From Dermacentor variabilis (taxonomy: Eukaryota > Arthropoda > Arachnida > Ixodida > Ixodidae), in contig NC_134573.1 in NCBI RefSeq assembly GCF_050947875.1, forward strand, positions 50,828,115-50,892,114: a stretch of 64,000 bases of DNA, in the 5' to 3' direction. Position 1 is the stretch's first letter. Every line of letters starts with the position of its first letter. The notes under the pieces are model-generated. The model saw only the letters and a program-made list of their open reading frames with translations, made no database searches and had not been told where the DNA came from. Made by a program: the position numbers and the translations under genes. This document shows positions 1 through 43,036 of this stretch, piece by piece.

Positions 1-370
1 ATAAATGAGGATGAGGAAATAAATTACGGAGAACCGGTGACGACGCCACCTTCAAGTTAAGATTGAAAAGGCTTTGGCTCAAGCTAGTCAACTGTTTACG
101 TTCGAGTTGCACCTCATGACATTTTGAAAGAACGAGATTCAACCTAGAAAGTTGCAAAAACTCCTCGTGTGCACGAGCAGTCCATTTGTAATTGCACGAG
201 CAGTCCATAGTGTAATTTGTAACGTGTCACGACGTCGACATTCAGATATTTGAGGGGAAGCCTTGAGTGCAAGTCTGGGGCATTCATTTGCTCCACTGCT
301 GGTAAGGTTTTCCCAGCAGAACAAATCAAATGCGTATGTAGTCAAGCTATTTTACGAGTTTATTGGCACC
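1..370. other. Unassigned flank
   Basis: No gene, repeat or transposon domain was recognised here. The open frames are short and lack family features. The left boundary of the foldback-like element lies at about 371. Confidence 0.4.
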
Positions 371-405
371 TAATAGAAGTATCCCAGTTGAAAATGACAA
401 CAGAG
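371..405 (+). repeat. Left inverted terminus
   Basis: Contains TATCCCAGTTGAAAA at 380-394, which matches the reverse complement of 3821-3835 exactly. The core CCCAGTTGAAAATGACAA also recurs in direct orientation near 986-1003, inside the left arm. Confidence 0.65.
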
Positions 406-1325
406 GTTGTTTTCAGTACTACAGAAATTTCTGTTGTACAACAGGATTTTTCTGTAGTAACTACAGATTCCTGATGGAGCGACAGACTTTTCTGATGTAC
501 AACAGACATTTCTTGTTGTGACTACAGAAGTACAGTCTGTCGTATGTCTGTTGTTACAACAGAAAGCTGATGCTCTACAACAGATTTTTGTAGTACTACA
601 AAAAAATTTGTCATCACTACAGGCACCCTGTTGTCCCAACAGAAATGTTCCTGAAGTAACCCGAAAAAATTCTGTAGTGCTACAGAGAGCTGTTGAAATA
701 CTACAGAAACCTATTGTGGCAACAGGCCCCCAATTGTCACAACAGAAGTGTTCCTGAAGTAATGCGACCAACTTCTGTTGTACTACAGAAAAATGTTATA
801 CGACAGAAACCTATCATTGCAACAGGCCCCCAGTTGTCATAACAGAAGTGTTCCTGAAGTAATGGACAAACTTCTGTTGCACTACAGAGAACTGTTCCAC
901 AACGAAAACCTATCGTCGCAACATGTACCCAATGATGACAACAGAAGTGCACTGAAATTGTGCGATGCGATAAGCTTCTGTAGTGCCCAGTTGAAAATGA
1001 CAAGAGGAATTCCTGTCGCAACTACAGAAATTCTGTTGTACGACAGAAGTTCTTGACATTTCTTAATTGAGTGAAATTTCTGACGTTACGACAGAAATTC
1101 TGATGTCGCTACAGAAGCATTCTGTCGCGAAGGCCAATAGTTATGAAGTCTTAACAGAAACGTTCTGTCGCGACAACAAGAGTTCTGAAGTCGGAACAAC
1201 AGCTTTATATCCTGACAGCGACTCCGACGTTACGACGCCAATTCTGACGTCGCAGCAGAAACATTCGGTCGCGACGGCCAAGAGTTCCGAAGTCGCTACA
1301 GAAGCGCTTTCCGTCGCGGCCCTTT
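400..1325. repeat. Degenerate ACAGAA/TTCTGT tandem array (left arm)
   Basis: The words CTACAGAA, TTCTGTAGT, TTCTGTTGTAC and ACAACAG recur every 15-40 bp. Many are back to back and form small palindromes such as TTCTGTAGTACTACAG-like units. From about 1080 the array shifts to TTACGACAGAAATTCTGA-like units with a TTACG/GTCGC component, which resembles the words of the 15-bp array further right. The period is irregular and divergence is high. Short open frames here are by-products of low stop density. Confidence 0.7.
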
Positions 1326-2130
1326 AAAATTGTATGTGAGTTTCGCATCGGTGGTGTACACTGTACTTTTCTCTTGCGCGGTATTCAATCACGCTTCTCT
1401 GAAGCCGGCAATGCTGATGGCACCAACGCCGGAATTAAAGTCGACGTGGCGAATAGTTATAATTGTGCCGTGACGACGCGGCACCAGCAACGCCTTACCG
1501 GCCTCCTCAAGATCGGCCGCTGATCAAAATCATACCATCTGCGGGAATGGCTGCGTATCCGTTTCATTTTTTTTGGTAAGATGTGGCACACAGGCCTGTG
1601 GACTTACATGTGCTGTTACACTGACACATTAGTTAATTTCCCAGGAATATTTCACAAGCTTATGCGAAGCGGAAAAGAAGATTTGGGTTGTTCCACAAAG
1701 TTGTGTGAAAAGCTGTCTCGCTCGGGTATCATTAATCTGGTACAGTGCTGCCGTGAGAAGCCAGTATGCTGTCAGAAAGAACTCTCATCCACGAATGTTT
1801 ATGTAGCTATTTTGCATTGCACACACGAATTATATGCGCGCTCAAAAGTGTAAAGAACGAGAGAAAACTGTCGAAACTAGCAGTAATAACCCTAAAAGTC
1901 AACCTTGTCTATTTCTGAATTTCTTATTTAATATGGATATCGTACATCAAAATCGAAGTTCTAGCACTCCACGATGTACCTGTCGATGGTACGAACACTC
2001 TTGCTCTTCTAGAGATGCGGTACTTGACGCGGTGGATAGCGGATCTTGGCTCTCAAAATGCAAATGTAAACATCAGCGCATCAGCACGCGTACTGTTGAC
2101 ATGGCCAAAATGTACGCTCGAAAAGCATGT
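1326..2130. other. Non-repetitive core of the foldback-like element
   Basis: Sequence between the two repeat arms. A frame at 1581-1853 is open for 90 codons, but its Cys- and Lys-rich product matches no family I recognise. No transposase signature or tRNA gene was seen before 2131. Confidence 0.35.
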
Positions 2131-2245
2131 CAGGAGTGGTGCAGTGGTAAGATGCCGGGCTCGGAATCGTGAGGTCGCAAGTTCGAATCCTAGGCGGAGA
2201 CGTTATTTTTTTTTCATTTCTCTTACTCTCATATTTTTCTTTTTT
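2131..2245 (+). mobile_element. tRNA-derived SINE fragment
   Basis: A pol III A-box-like TGGTGCAGTGGTAAG lies at about 2137-2151. A B-box-like AGTTCGAATCC lies at 2180-2190. A T-rich tail follows at 2203-2245. The spacing suits a tRNA head, but the anticodon arm does not fold well, so this is read as a SINE rather than a tRNA gene. It lies between the two arms of the foldback-like element. Confidence 0.6.
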
Positions 2246-2356
2246 TGTACTAACAAATTTACATAGCCTTAAGGAGGTCTCTGTCAATATTTAATTAAAT
2301 ATTGATCAAGAACTACAGAACTTTCTACTACAGGACGTCACACTACAGACAACAGA

Positions 2357-3774
2357 ACTACAGACGACGTAACTACAGACGACGTAACTACAGACGACGT
2401 AACTACAGACGACGTAACTACAGACGACGTAACTACAGACGACGTAACTACAGACGACGTAACTACAGACGACGTAACTACAGACGACGTAACTGCAGAC
2501 GACGTAACTGCAGACGACGTAACTGCAGACGACGTAACTGCAGACGACGTAACTGCGGACGACGTAACTGCGGACGACGTAACTGCGGACGACGTAACTG
2601 CGGACGACGTAACTGCGGACGACGTAACTGCGGACGACGTAACTGCGGACGACGTAACTGCGGACGACGTAACTGCGGACGACGTAACTGCGGACGACGT
2701 AACTGCGGACGACGTAACTGCGGACGACGTAACTGCGGACGACGTAACTGCGGACGACGTAACTGCGGACGACGTAACTGCGGACGACGTAACTGCGGAC
2801 GACGTAACTGCGGACGACGTAACTGCGGACGACGTAACTGCGGACGACGTAACTGCGGACGACGTAACTGCGGACGACGTAACTGCGGACGACGTAACTG
2901 CGGACGACGTAACTGCGGACGACGTAACTGCGGACGACGTAACTGCGGACGACGTAACTGCGGACGACGTAACTGCGGACGACGTAACTGCAGACGACGT
3001 AACTGCAGACGACGTAACTGCAGACGACGTAACTGCAGACGACGTAACTGCAGACGACGTAACTGCAGACGACGTAACTGCAGACGACGTAACTGCAGAC
3101 GACGTAACTGCGGACGACGTAACTGCGGACGACGTAACTGCAGACGACGTAACTGCAGACGACGTAACTGCAGACGACGTAACTGCAGACGACGTAACTG
3201 CAGACGACGTAACTGCGGACGACGTAACTGCGGACGACGTAACTGCGGACGACGTAACTGCGGACGACGTAACTGCGGACGACGTAACTGCGGACGACGT
3301 AACTGCGGACGACGTAACTGCGGACGACGTAACTGCGGACGACGTAACTGCGGACGACGTAACTGCGGACGACGTAACTGCGGACGACGTAACTGCGGAC
3401 GACGTAACTGCGGACGACATAACTGCGGACGACATAACTGCGGACGACATAACTGCGGACGACATAACTGCGGACGACATAACTGCAGACGACATAACTG
3501 CAGACGACATAACTGCAGACGACATAACTGCAGACGACATAACTACAGACGACATAACTACAGACGACATAACTACAGACGACATAACTACAGACGACAT
3601 AACTACAGACGACATAACTACAGACGACATAACTACAGACGACATAACTACAGACGACATAACTACAGACGACATAACTACAGACGACATAACTACAGAC
3701 GACATAACTACAGACGACATAACTAGAGACGACATAACTGCAGGCGACATAACTGCAGACGACAGAACTACAGA
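2357..3774. repeat. 15-bp minisatellite, about 94 units
   Basis: The unit is GACGACGTAACTGCG and close variants, repeated head to tail with almost no length change. Variants come in blocks: CTACAG units first, then CTGCAG, then long CTGCGG runs, a return to CTGCAG, CTGCGG again, then CTGCAG and CTACAG. GACGACGT switches to GACGACAT from 3413 to the right end. Such blocks are what local unit-by-unit amplification produces. The period is a multiple of three and the unit has no stop in three of the six frames, so 470-490-codon frames run through it (RRNCG repeats on +, VVRSY and SAVTS repeats on -). These are treated as by-products. The sequenced length may be collapsed or expanded. Confidence 0.95.
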
Positions 3775-3811
3775 AACAACGTCCCAAAATACGACAGACT
3801 GTGAAAATTTC

Positions 3812-3847
3812 ATGTTGTGTTTTTCAACTGGGATATGTTGCTATTTT
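3812..3847 (-). repeat. Right inverted terminus
   Basis: Plus-strand TTTTCAACTGGGATA at 3821-3835 is the exact reverse complement of 380-394, with weaker inverted similarity on both sides. Confidence 0.65.
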
Positions 3848-6500
3848 AATAGCATGCTAGAATATAGGGTGGACATACAAGCCGGGCCAGAAATAGTGGC
3901 CATGTTTTGGGCAGACCATTTATTTCCCATTAGTTTTGCGGTCGTCATTGACTCGCTAGGAGCTTGACCGCATATTTCCTGGCAAAAGCTACTCGGTAGC
4001 TTAGCCAATAGAGTAACGTAATGAAGCAGCAGTTATCTTCCCAAAATAGAGCATGCGCTCCTTAAACATATTCGTGCACAATTCAAATTATTTTCGGGAA
4101 ACTATGTCGATCACAATAGGACTAACCTTGCGGCCTTTAAAAAGCGTGAACAACTTAAACTGGCTGAAATACTAACGTAGCATTGATATTTTCGTTCTTA
4201 AATATTGGTCGAAGAGGAGCAGCAAAAAGAAAAGTTACAAAAGAAAGAACTGGAAAAACATGAACAACGCCGTACTCCATCATGTCATCTTTTGTACTTT
4301 TTCCAATGTGCACTATTCCTGCTAAAACTGTTGAACTTCAACAAGGCCCCCTCCACTTAGTTGGAATGTTTTTTCGGCTTACACGTAGCAGGGAGTCCGG
4401 TCAAATGTCACTTAGTAGCTGGTGCTACTTCCAATGTTATTGTCTTTTCCTTTGCATATGCTATTTGCTTATAAATTCGTATTTCATGTGTGGTGTAAAA
4501 CTTTTTATTGCACGCAACCGATAAAAAAAGGTACAAGTATCAGGCCTGCCAAAGCTACCTTGGGCTTGACTGGCAGTGCAAGTCAGGCAGCACCAAATTG
4601 TTACAGGTACGAAAAAAGCGGCCGGGTAGACTTATTCTAATGGTGACAGAATATGAACGTACAATAAAACATAGACAAAGCAAAGAATGCGCAGCTTGTA
4701 GTGGCTACTACTATGTTTTCACATGCGACTGTGACGTCAAAAGAGGGCGTGGAAAGAAGAAAAGTAATTCTGTGTTAGATAGGTCTTACTGATCATGTTA
4801 TATTGTGCTTAGTGCGTGTGTGTTAGACGCTTGGTGGCAAAGTGTTGAGAAAGGATGCAACATATGAATCTTGTGTTCTTTTGCCATAATTAGTGATTGT
4901 CGAGGAACGCGATAACGTAGTTTAGGTCACAGGGAGCGGGAAGGACAAAAATATATTTCATGGACTGTGCCAACGATGCTTCAGAACTACGGTTTCCAGT
5001 AACAAGCCGTCGAAATCAGGCAAATCTCATGTTTTGAAAGTTTTTGAAACGAAGGTCTGGCATTTAGCAGCAAGCGCGAAATTGAATTCAGTTGATTTTA
5101 GCAGCGCGCGGAACAATACTCATAAACCGCAGTTGCATACCGAAGCAAGCAGTAAGCGATAACATCGGGAATCGCTTTTCCGACAGAAAATTCCATGTAG
5201 TAGCGGATTCTGTAGAGTACCCGAGACACTAATCAAAGTTTACAGCAAACCTTTTCTGGATGCGAGTTCCAAGCAACTTGTGCCAAAATATTTGAAACAC
5301 GGGTAAGTAATGGGGCAACAAGTGCAAGCAGAACAATCGGGCATATGTAGGAACAATCGATGACCTAAATGCACTTTCTTTAATGTAATTGAAGTCATAT
5401 CGGCTGACGTTTCGACATGTTTACACTGACGAGGTTAGCTGCGAATCACTCTAAACGTCCTCCAAATTTGAAGCGAAGAAATGGCACTTAACAGTTGGTT
5501 GCCCGTTATACCGAAACGATGTCGTCAGCCTACTGAAAAACCATCATTGGTACCGCAGCTCTCAAGTAGTTGACATAAACATTAAATAAAAACGGGGTTT
5601 ATATCCTTAGGGTACTCCAGACTTGCTCACTGAAGAGGCCCTTTGAAACGGTCCTAGTGAAACATGTTGGCGTCTGTGTTTTAATAAATCGGTAAGCACA
5701 GTAGGAAGGAACCTCGCAGTTCCAGCAAAGAAAGCTTCCACGGCCACAGTTGATGGCATTCACTGTCAAATTCTTTGCAGACGTAGATAAAGGAGCACAG
5801 GCAATCATACTCTTCCAGAGAAGACTTTAAAAATCTGCAAAATCCTCGAGAGGAAGGTATCTGCCTGTACTAGATATAAAAGCATGTTGCTGCAGCGAAA
5901 TAACATTGTGCCTGTTTTAAGAAGCTAATCATAATAGTTCATAAGTAGTTTTCGAGAACTTGGGATCTGCTACAAATAATGGTTAGCCCTATAACTCTTC
6001 ATCGTGTTACGTGCTCCGCTTTTGTGCAAGGAGAGAAGAATAGCGGTTGAGTTGAGTGGGAATTCTACCAGAAGAAATTGCATGGCTTAAATATAAAGAC
6101 TGAACATGTTTGCTTACAGAAGAGTCTACGGAAGTCTCAAACTCATATGCCATTTATATTGCCAAGTTTATTGGCTTTTACGTTGCCAAGAATTAACTGA
6201 AGTTCCTCTAAACTAATAAGAGGGGGATGAGTGGACATGGCTATGATACCACTTTAAATACAAGAATTGGGTGCACTTCCAGGCGAAGCTAAGATAGCTA
6301 AAATCATTGAAATCCTTTGAGACGCTCTGACAGTAGCACAGAAAATGGGTCATAATGTAACCTTCATTTTTTTAGCCGTGCATTTGTCCTTGGAGGAATA
6401 ACAATCGAAGGTCTAGTTTTCTGAGAGTCAGCACTAGGATATCTGCATTTTATGGAATGTTGAATTTACTGATGTGCTGATGTCGTTTCTTTGCGCGCAG
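3848..6500. other. No recognised gene; probable DXO intron or 5' flank
   Basis: No known domain was found. A short Glu/Lys-rich stretch is encoded near 4207-4280, and an open frame at 4508-4792 encodes a Lys- and Cys-rich 94-residue product I cannot place. The phase of the next exon (two bases of its first codon come from upstream) shows that an earlier DXO exon must exist to the left. It was not identified and could be a short exon within this stretch. Confidence 0.35.
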
Positions 6501-38564
<32,064 letters not shown>

Positions 38565-38929
38565 TGCGTCCCCGTTCACTGCGCGCCTTATCGCAGATCA
38601 TGGGAGGATTTCACGACCACTGTTCTTCTGACGGCTCCATTCTAGGACAAGATGTTCCATATTTTTTGGTCACCCCGCAAAACTTCTGGCATTCCTCCAG
38701 ATGTACTTCTGCTGCACACTGCCTTATGGAGGGTGCGAAGCATGTGGTTTATATTCTTTGTCAAAAATTGTCACTATTTTTGTTATAGTTCGACAAAGTA
38801 GGCAATTTTAAACTTTAACGTTTGATGGCAGTGCTCTGTAAGCCACGAAATATTTTGAATTAGAGTACAATGTAAATAAATCGGTACAGACATCGGAATA
38901 CTGGTTGTGGATACAGGCATACAAATAAA
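38565..38929 (+). other. Probable DXO 3' UTR with two AATAAA signals
   Basis: AATAAA occurs at 38875-38880 and 38924-38929, 310 and 360 bases after the stop. No other gene intervenes. Which signal is used cannot be told. Confidence 0.55.
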
Positions 38930-40299
38930 ATGCACCTTTTCTGCAGCTGCATTATTGTAATTTTCCTTGGTCATATGGTTGTATCAGTTCGTGGAAGCCC
39001 CTTAATATGCGGTGCGTTATGCTCATGTCGCCTCTTATCAGCGCCCTTGCAGAGATCAAGGTGTTTGTAGGAGTGGAATTGCCTTGCCTTAGGTGAAGAT
39101 AACAAAATTTCACACAGATATACACAATAATGAAGCAGTACAAAGAGCATAAATGAGAAATTGTTTCCTGTCACGCGATGTAGGTGTAGTAGCTAACAGC
39201 TAGTTTTGCTGAGCTCGGTCACTTTCACTGGGAACCTTCTCAGCTGCAACGGGTTGTCAACCGTAAATAAAGTAGGTTGTCGGACTAGTTATTATAGACT
39301 GTGATATTTTACTTACGCAGAACCTAAGAACATTGACATGTGATTGTTTACGCCCTAATTGCGTAATTTTTGCACTAGTTCAACAATGGTGTCATTACAA
39401 AATCCAACGCCTTTTCGTAATTCTTTTAAGAATTAAGCAGGGTCGATATAATTTGCACTTTCTAGCTCTCTGGATGAATACTTTGTCATTCGTTGTTCTG
39501 TTTGCATTTCTACACCCACATTGGCCTATACATTCAATAAATTCAAGTAGTGCTTCGACTTCATAAAAAATAACTTAGCAGATATTTTGTTAACTACCAA
39601 AAACATTCTGCACTGTGGCTCTTGGAATGGATAACGTCTTTTTTATGCGGTAATACTGTCCTCCCTAGAAATCATTGATACATTCGCAGCTGCGCGGCGA
39701 GAGCCTCGAAGCAGTCACCGTGAAACTTCCAGCACTCAGGTTGCCTCTCATTACTGCGTAGGAAGTGCTCAAAGCCTTTGGATTACTTCATGCTCGTCAT
39801 AACCGCTCAGGCAGAAAACAAAAGTGAAAAAGCAAGCTTCAAGCGCAGGCAGCGCTCTCCACCAGGTTCGTGGAATGGGATATAATGTTGAGTGCCCATC
39901 TTGAAATGAATACAGAGCAGATGTTTAGTCAAGCGGGCGAATAAAGGCTAAGCCATTTGTGGAGGTGAGCACTTCATCTTACGCAGCGTGTAGTCTCTCG
40001 AAATGGTCACATTTCTCATGCATAAAGATGTTCACAGCTTTATTATCATTAACTTTTTTCACATAGGCATGCGAGCTATCCGAAAGTGCAAAGGCAAAAT
40101 ACCGCGCTTGCACAGTGAAATTTGTCTACGCATCAACATCACAAGGATTGAGGTGATGCGAACAAATGCCGTGTGAACATTGTAAGGTTGCATAAGTCAC
40201 GCGCAATGAGGTGTTTACAATGACTGCAAGAGACGACGATGTACAAACAAGATGTATGTGGAGACAGATTCCACCTACACACGTCAAAGCGTATTCTTA
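38930..40299. other. No recognised feature
   Basis: A/T-rich intergenic sequence with no recognised gene, RNA or transposon domain. Confidence 0.45.
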
Positions 40300-41300
40300 C
40301 TGGCGCCCCTCTTGGCTGGGCTGTAACATGACCTCCGCTTCTAAAGGCGCCCTCTCGGCGCTAACTACAAGGGAGGGGAACTGGCGGCAAAGTAAGGCTT
40401 CAGCCGGGGCACATGCACAACGTCAGTGGGGACACGCGAGTCCAAGGGAGCGATCTCGTACTTGACATCACCAAGCAAACTCAATATCGTGGGCCCTGAG
40501 TAGCATGGCAGCAGCTTTTAAGGCAAGCCGACGCAGCGACATGGTGTCCATTGGAGGACAACAGATTCAGGACGAAATCGAACGTCCCGATGTCGGCTGG
40601 CGTACCGGATCTTCTGCGCGGCCTGAGACTCATTGCACCCGGAGCAGCCAGTCTGGCATGCACTTTTCACCCGTGCGAAGACGTCTTGAGCACATTCAGT
40701 GGGAGCGTTCGTCGAGGAAGGAAGCAGTGTGTCAGAGGGAAAGGAAGGGTGGCGGCCGAACAGAAGGTAAAAGGGGGAAAAGCCAGCGGTCTCGCGACGG
40801 GACGACTTTAAGCGAAGGTCATGAAGGGTAGCATGCTGTCCCTACCACTGTGGCCGTAAGAAACGTACATAGACAGCATTTCTGTCAGCGTTCACCTGAG
40901 CTGCTCCGTCAGTCCGTTTCTCTGTGGATAGTAGGTGGTGGAAAGCTTGTGCTCGGCAGAACAGGACTGAAGCAAGTCTTCAGTTACTCTGAACAAGAAG
41001 GTGCGGCGGCGAACAGTGAGGAGCTGCCGGGGCGCGTCGTGATGGAGGATGAAGTCACATAAAAGGAAATCTGCTACCCCAGTCTCGCAGCTTACGCGCC
41101 GAGCTCGCGTGATCGCGTACCAGGTCGCGTAATCAGTCGCCACGACGACCCACTGATTGCCAGATTTCGGCATGGGAAAGCACCGAGAAGATAGAGACCG
41201 ACGCGAAAGAATGGTTCTGAGGGTCCATCGATGAGGTGAAGGGTTCCAGGGGGTAGCACACCAGGTTTTTTGTGGGGCTGACAGAGCGCACGGGCTGCAA
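40300..41300 (-). pseudogene. Ty3/gypsy integrase relic
   Basis: The - strand encodes PSEPFFRVGLYLLGAFPC, GNQWVVVATDYATWYAITRA, then APRQLLTVRRRTF where the second catalytic Asp box would be (LLTDRG in the 60-kb copy, here LLTVRR), and STTYYPQRNGLTEQLR with the Glu. Further on, GDVKYEIAPLDS and VVHVPRLKPYF mark the integrase C-terminus. It is a stop-riddled relative of the gypsy element at 59850-64000. No LTRs were found around it. Confidence 0.8.
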
Positions 41301-41457
41301 CGTAACGGTGAACAGAGTGGTACAGGCGTGGCCTCTTTTCAGAGCCACGATTACAATTACATGCAAGTATTGTTGCGAACTTCTCATGACTGGTTTCGTT
41401 TTGTTTATGGGGTATAGCGCCGAAAAGCGATTCTGACAATGAAAAGGCTCTGAGGCG

Positions 41458-41590
41458 GGCTCCGGATAATTTCGACCACCCAAGACTCTTAACGTGCACT
41501 GACATCGCGCAACACAAGGGCGTTCTTGTATATTGCCTGCTTTGATGCGCGGCACCGGCTGCCGGGAACGAACTTCTCTCCCGGCTCAGT
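41458..41590 (-). mobile_element. SINE relic
   Basis: CTCCGGATAATTTCGACCAC, CTTAACGTGCACTGACATCG and GGCACCGGCTGCCGGGAACG match the SINE body and tRNA-like part on the - strand in order. It is diverged, with the B box damaged. Confidence 0.6.
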
Positions 41591-41838
41591 ATTGGGGGTG
41601 AGCTCCACCACTGGAAAAGCTGGCGCCACCGTTGGCATGACGTAACATGAGGGATCACGTGGACACAGCGGCTCCGTCGGCTGCTTCGGAAGCGCCGAAG
41701 CGAGTTGAAAACGAAAGTTTAAAGTCCCACCTCCGCTGCGGTTCTGATTAAGTGGTGAGGATTTCCCGCCTTGGGTGCCTGCTTGACAACATTTCAAAGC
41801 ACTATAATAGGTAGTGGCCGCCTTTGGAGGCGTGCCAC

Positions 41839-41997
41839 ATGGTAGTCTACTGCTCGTTGCTGCAGTGCCGGACGTACGCGACGGAGCCGCAGGACCGGAA
41901 GCTGTGTGAAGCTAGCCCTGCGAAACTTAGCACCGGCAGACAGCGATCGGCTACAAATCGAGTGTACAGCAAGGACAGACGCGACGAAGATTTCTAA
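41839..41997 (+). pseudogene. THAP-like zinc-finger fragment
   Basis: The 52-codon frame starts MVVYCSLLQCRTYATEPQDR and ends RVYSKDRRDEDF. The opening M-x-x-Y-C-x4-C and the closing (C)-S-K-(HF)-x-D-E-D-F pattern resemble a THAP domain, but the third Cys is Tyr (VYSK) and the His is lost. The middle is shorter than a normal THAP domain of about 90 residues. It is read as a degenerate or deleted THAP remnant, possibly from a P-element-like transposase or a host paralogue. Confidence 0.45.
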
Positions 41998-43036
41998 TAC
42001 GGCGTCGGGGCTGCGATGTTCGGTGAGTAGCAGAAAGCGCGCACTGAGACGCTCACCCGTACGCGCTGCCTGGCTAATGTCATGAAGTTTTGGCCTATGA
42101 ACTTGTTGATGCTAGATACTGGCAAGTTCAAAGTAATGGAAAGGGAACCGTAAAGCGCACATGTAAAGAGGCATGACATATGCTCATGCTTGTGTAGCAC
42201 AAAAGAAAGAAATGTACTTGAATCAATAAAGAAATTAGTGGGTAATTGCTCGCTGAGAAGATCGATAATCATACAGTGCGAGGCAACTTGAGAAATACTG
42301 GCATTTAAACATCCAAGACCTTAGACTAAAAAAGATTTATTCATCGCGACGGGAGATCCCAATCGTCCAGGTAGGTGTCGAAGTCCGTAGTAACAACGAA
42401 ATTATTTTTGAACCGCTCTGATAGTTTCCACGCAACACTGGTTGCTTATGGGCTGTCAAATGCTCATATGCTGCTGCCTAAAGCTCAGGGCACGATGAGA
42501 AAACGCGCTCGCAGAGAGAGGGAAACGTGCGCCTACATGGATGCAGACACGCAGTCAGTCATCGCGAAACCGTGCGATGGCTGCATTGAGGCCTCTCTAT
42601 GTTATACTCCATTTAGTTATACAGACAGTCCACTAGCCCACTATAAGAACATATTTCAGTTTGCCTACCTTTCAAGCAAGAAGCCGATTCGGGAGGCTCC
42701 ATCGCGGCGACCGCGCGCAGTGGCGTTCGTATTGCGTTCGTATCGGCACTGTACGTATTCGGTAAAGAGATAGCATCTGTAAACCATTCTGTGCTTTCAG
42801 TTTGCTCAAGATTATCATTTCGACAGTAAAAAAATTCCCCCCCCCCCTTTGAGATACTTAGACAAATGTCTAGGAGGGCTTCCGCGTGGTGTTTGTATTA
42901 AGCGCGGTAAGCCAAACCTGTGAGGAGCCCACCGCGTGATCTCTCATACTACGCAAGGGAGGGGCTTTCGACAGATGGTGACTCCGTAAGTCTTCGCCCC
43001 CAATAGCCGTGCGCGCCGTGACTGTGCGCTATAAGT
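41998..43036. other. No recognised gene
   Basis: A frame at 42375-42773 is open for 132 codons with a basic, featureless product. A C-rich run lies at about 42836-42847. Nothing else was recognised. Confidence 0.4.

Larger units (their letters stand above)
371..3847. mobile_element. Foldback-like element with inverted termini and tandem-repeat arms
   Basis: The 15-mer TATCCCAGTTGAAAA at 380-394 recurs as an exact reverse complement at 3821-3835. The inverted similarity extends imperfectly to about 35 bp on each side (left about 371-405, right about 3812-3847). Just inside the left terminus is a degenerate ACAGAA/TTCTGT array, and just inside the right terminus is a 15-bp minisatellite. Both are built from related TCTGTAGT and TTACGTCG words. 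Inverted termini followed by internal tandem repeats resemble foldback-type DNA transposons such as FB or Galileo. No transposase was found inside, so any mobility would depend on another element. A target-site duplication is not obvious. The transposon reading is inference; the inverted termini and arrays are directly seen. Confidence 0.55.

Noticed and set aside
2131..2200. Functional tRNA gene
   Set aside because: A and B boxes are present, but the anticodon arm does not pair and a T-rich SINE-like tail follows.
2302..3726. 474-codon + frame of RRNCG repeats as a gene
   Set aside because: It is a direct translation of the 15-bp minisatellite, with two equally long frames on the other strand and no promoter, splice or non-repeat domain.
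2357..3774. CRISPR-like array
   Set aside because: Units are contiguous 15-mers without spacers, and the context is a eukaryotic repeat-rich genome.
4508..4792. Zinc-ribbon-like end of a piggyBac or pogo transposase
   Set aside because: Cys residues are present (ECAACSGYYY, TCDCD), but the spacing does not fit a known motif and no transposase lies upstream in frame.
42375..42773. 132-codon + strand gene
   Set aside because: No domain, no splice or start context, and the composition resembles the surrounding intergenic DNA.
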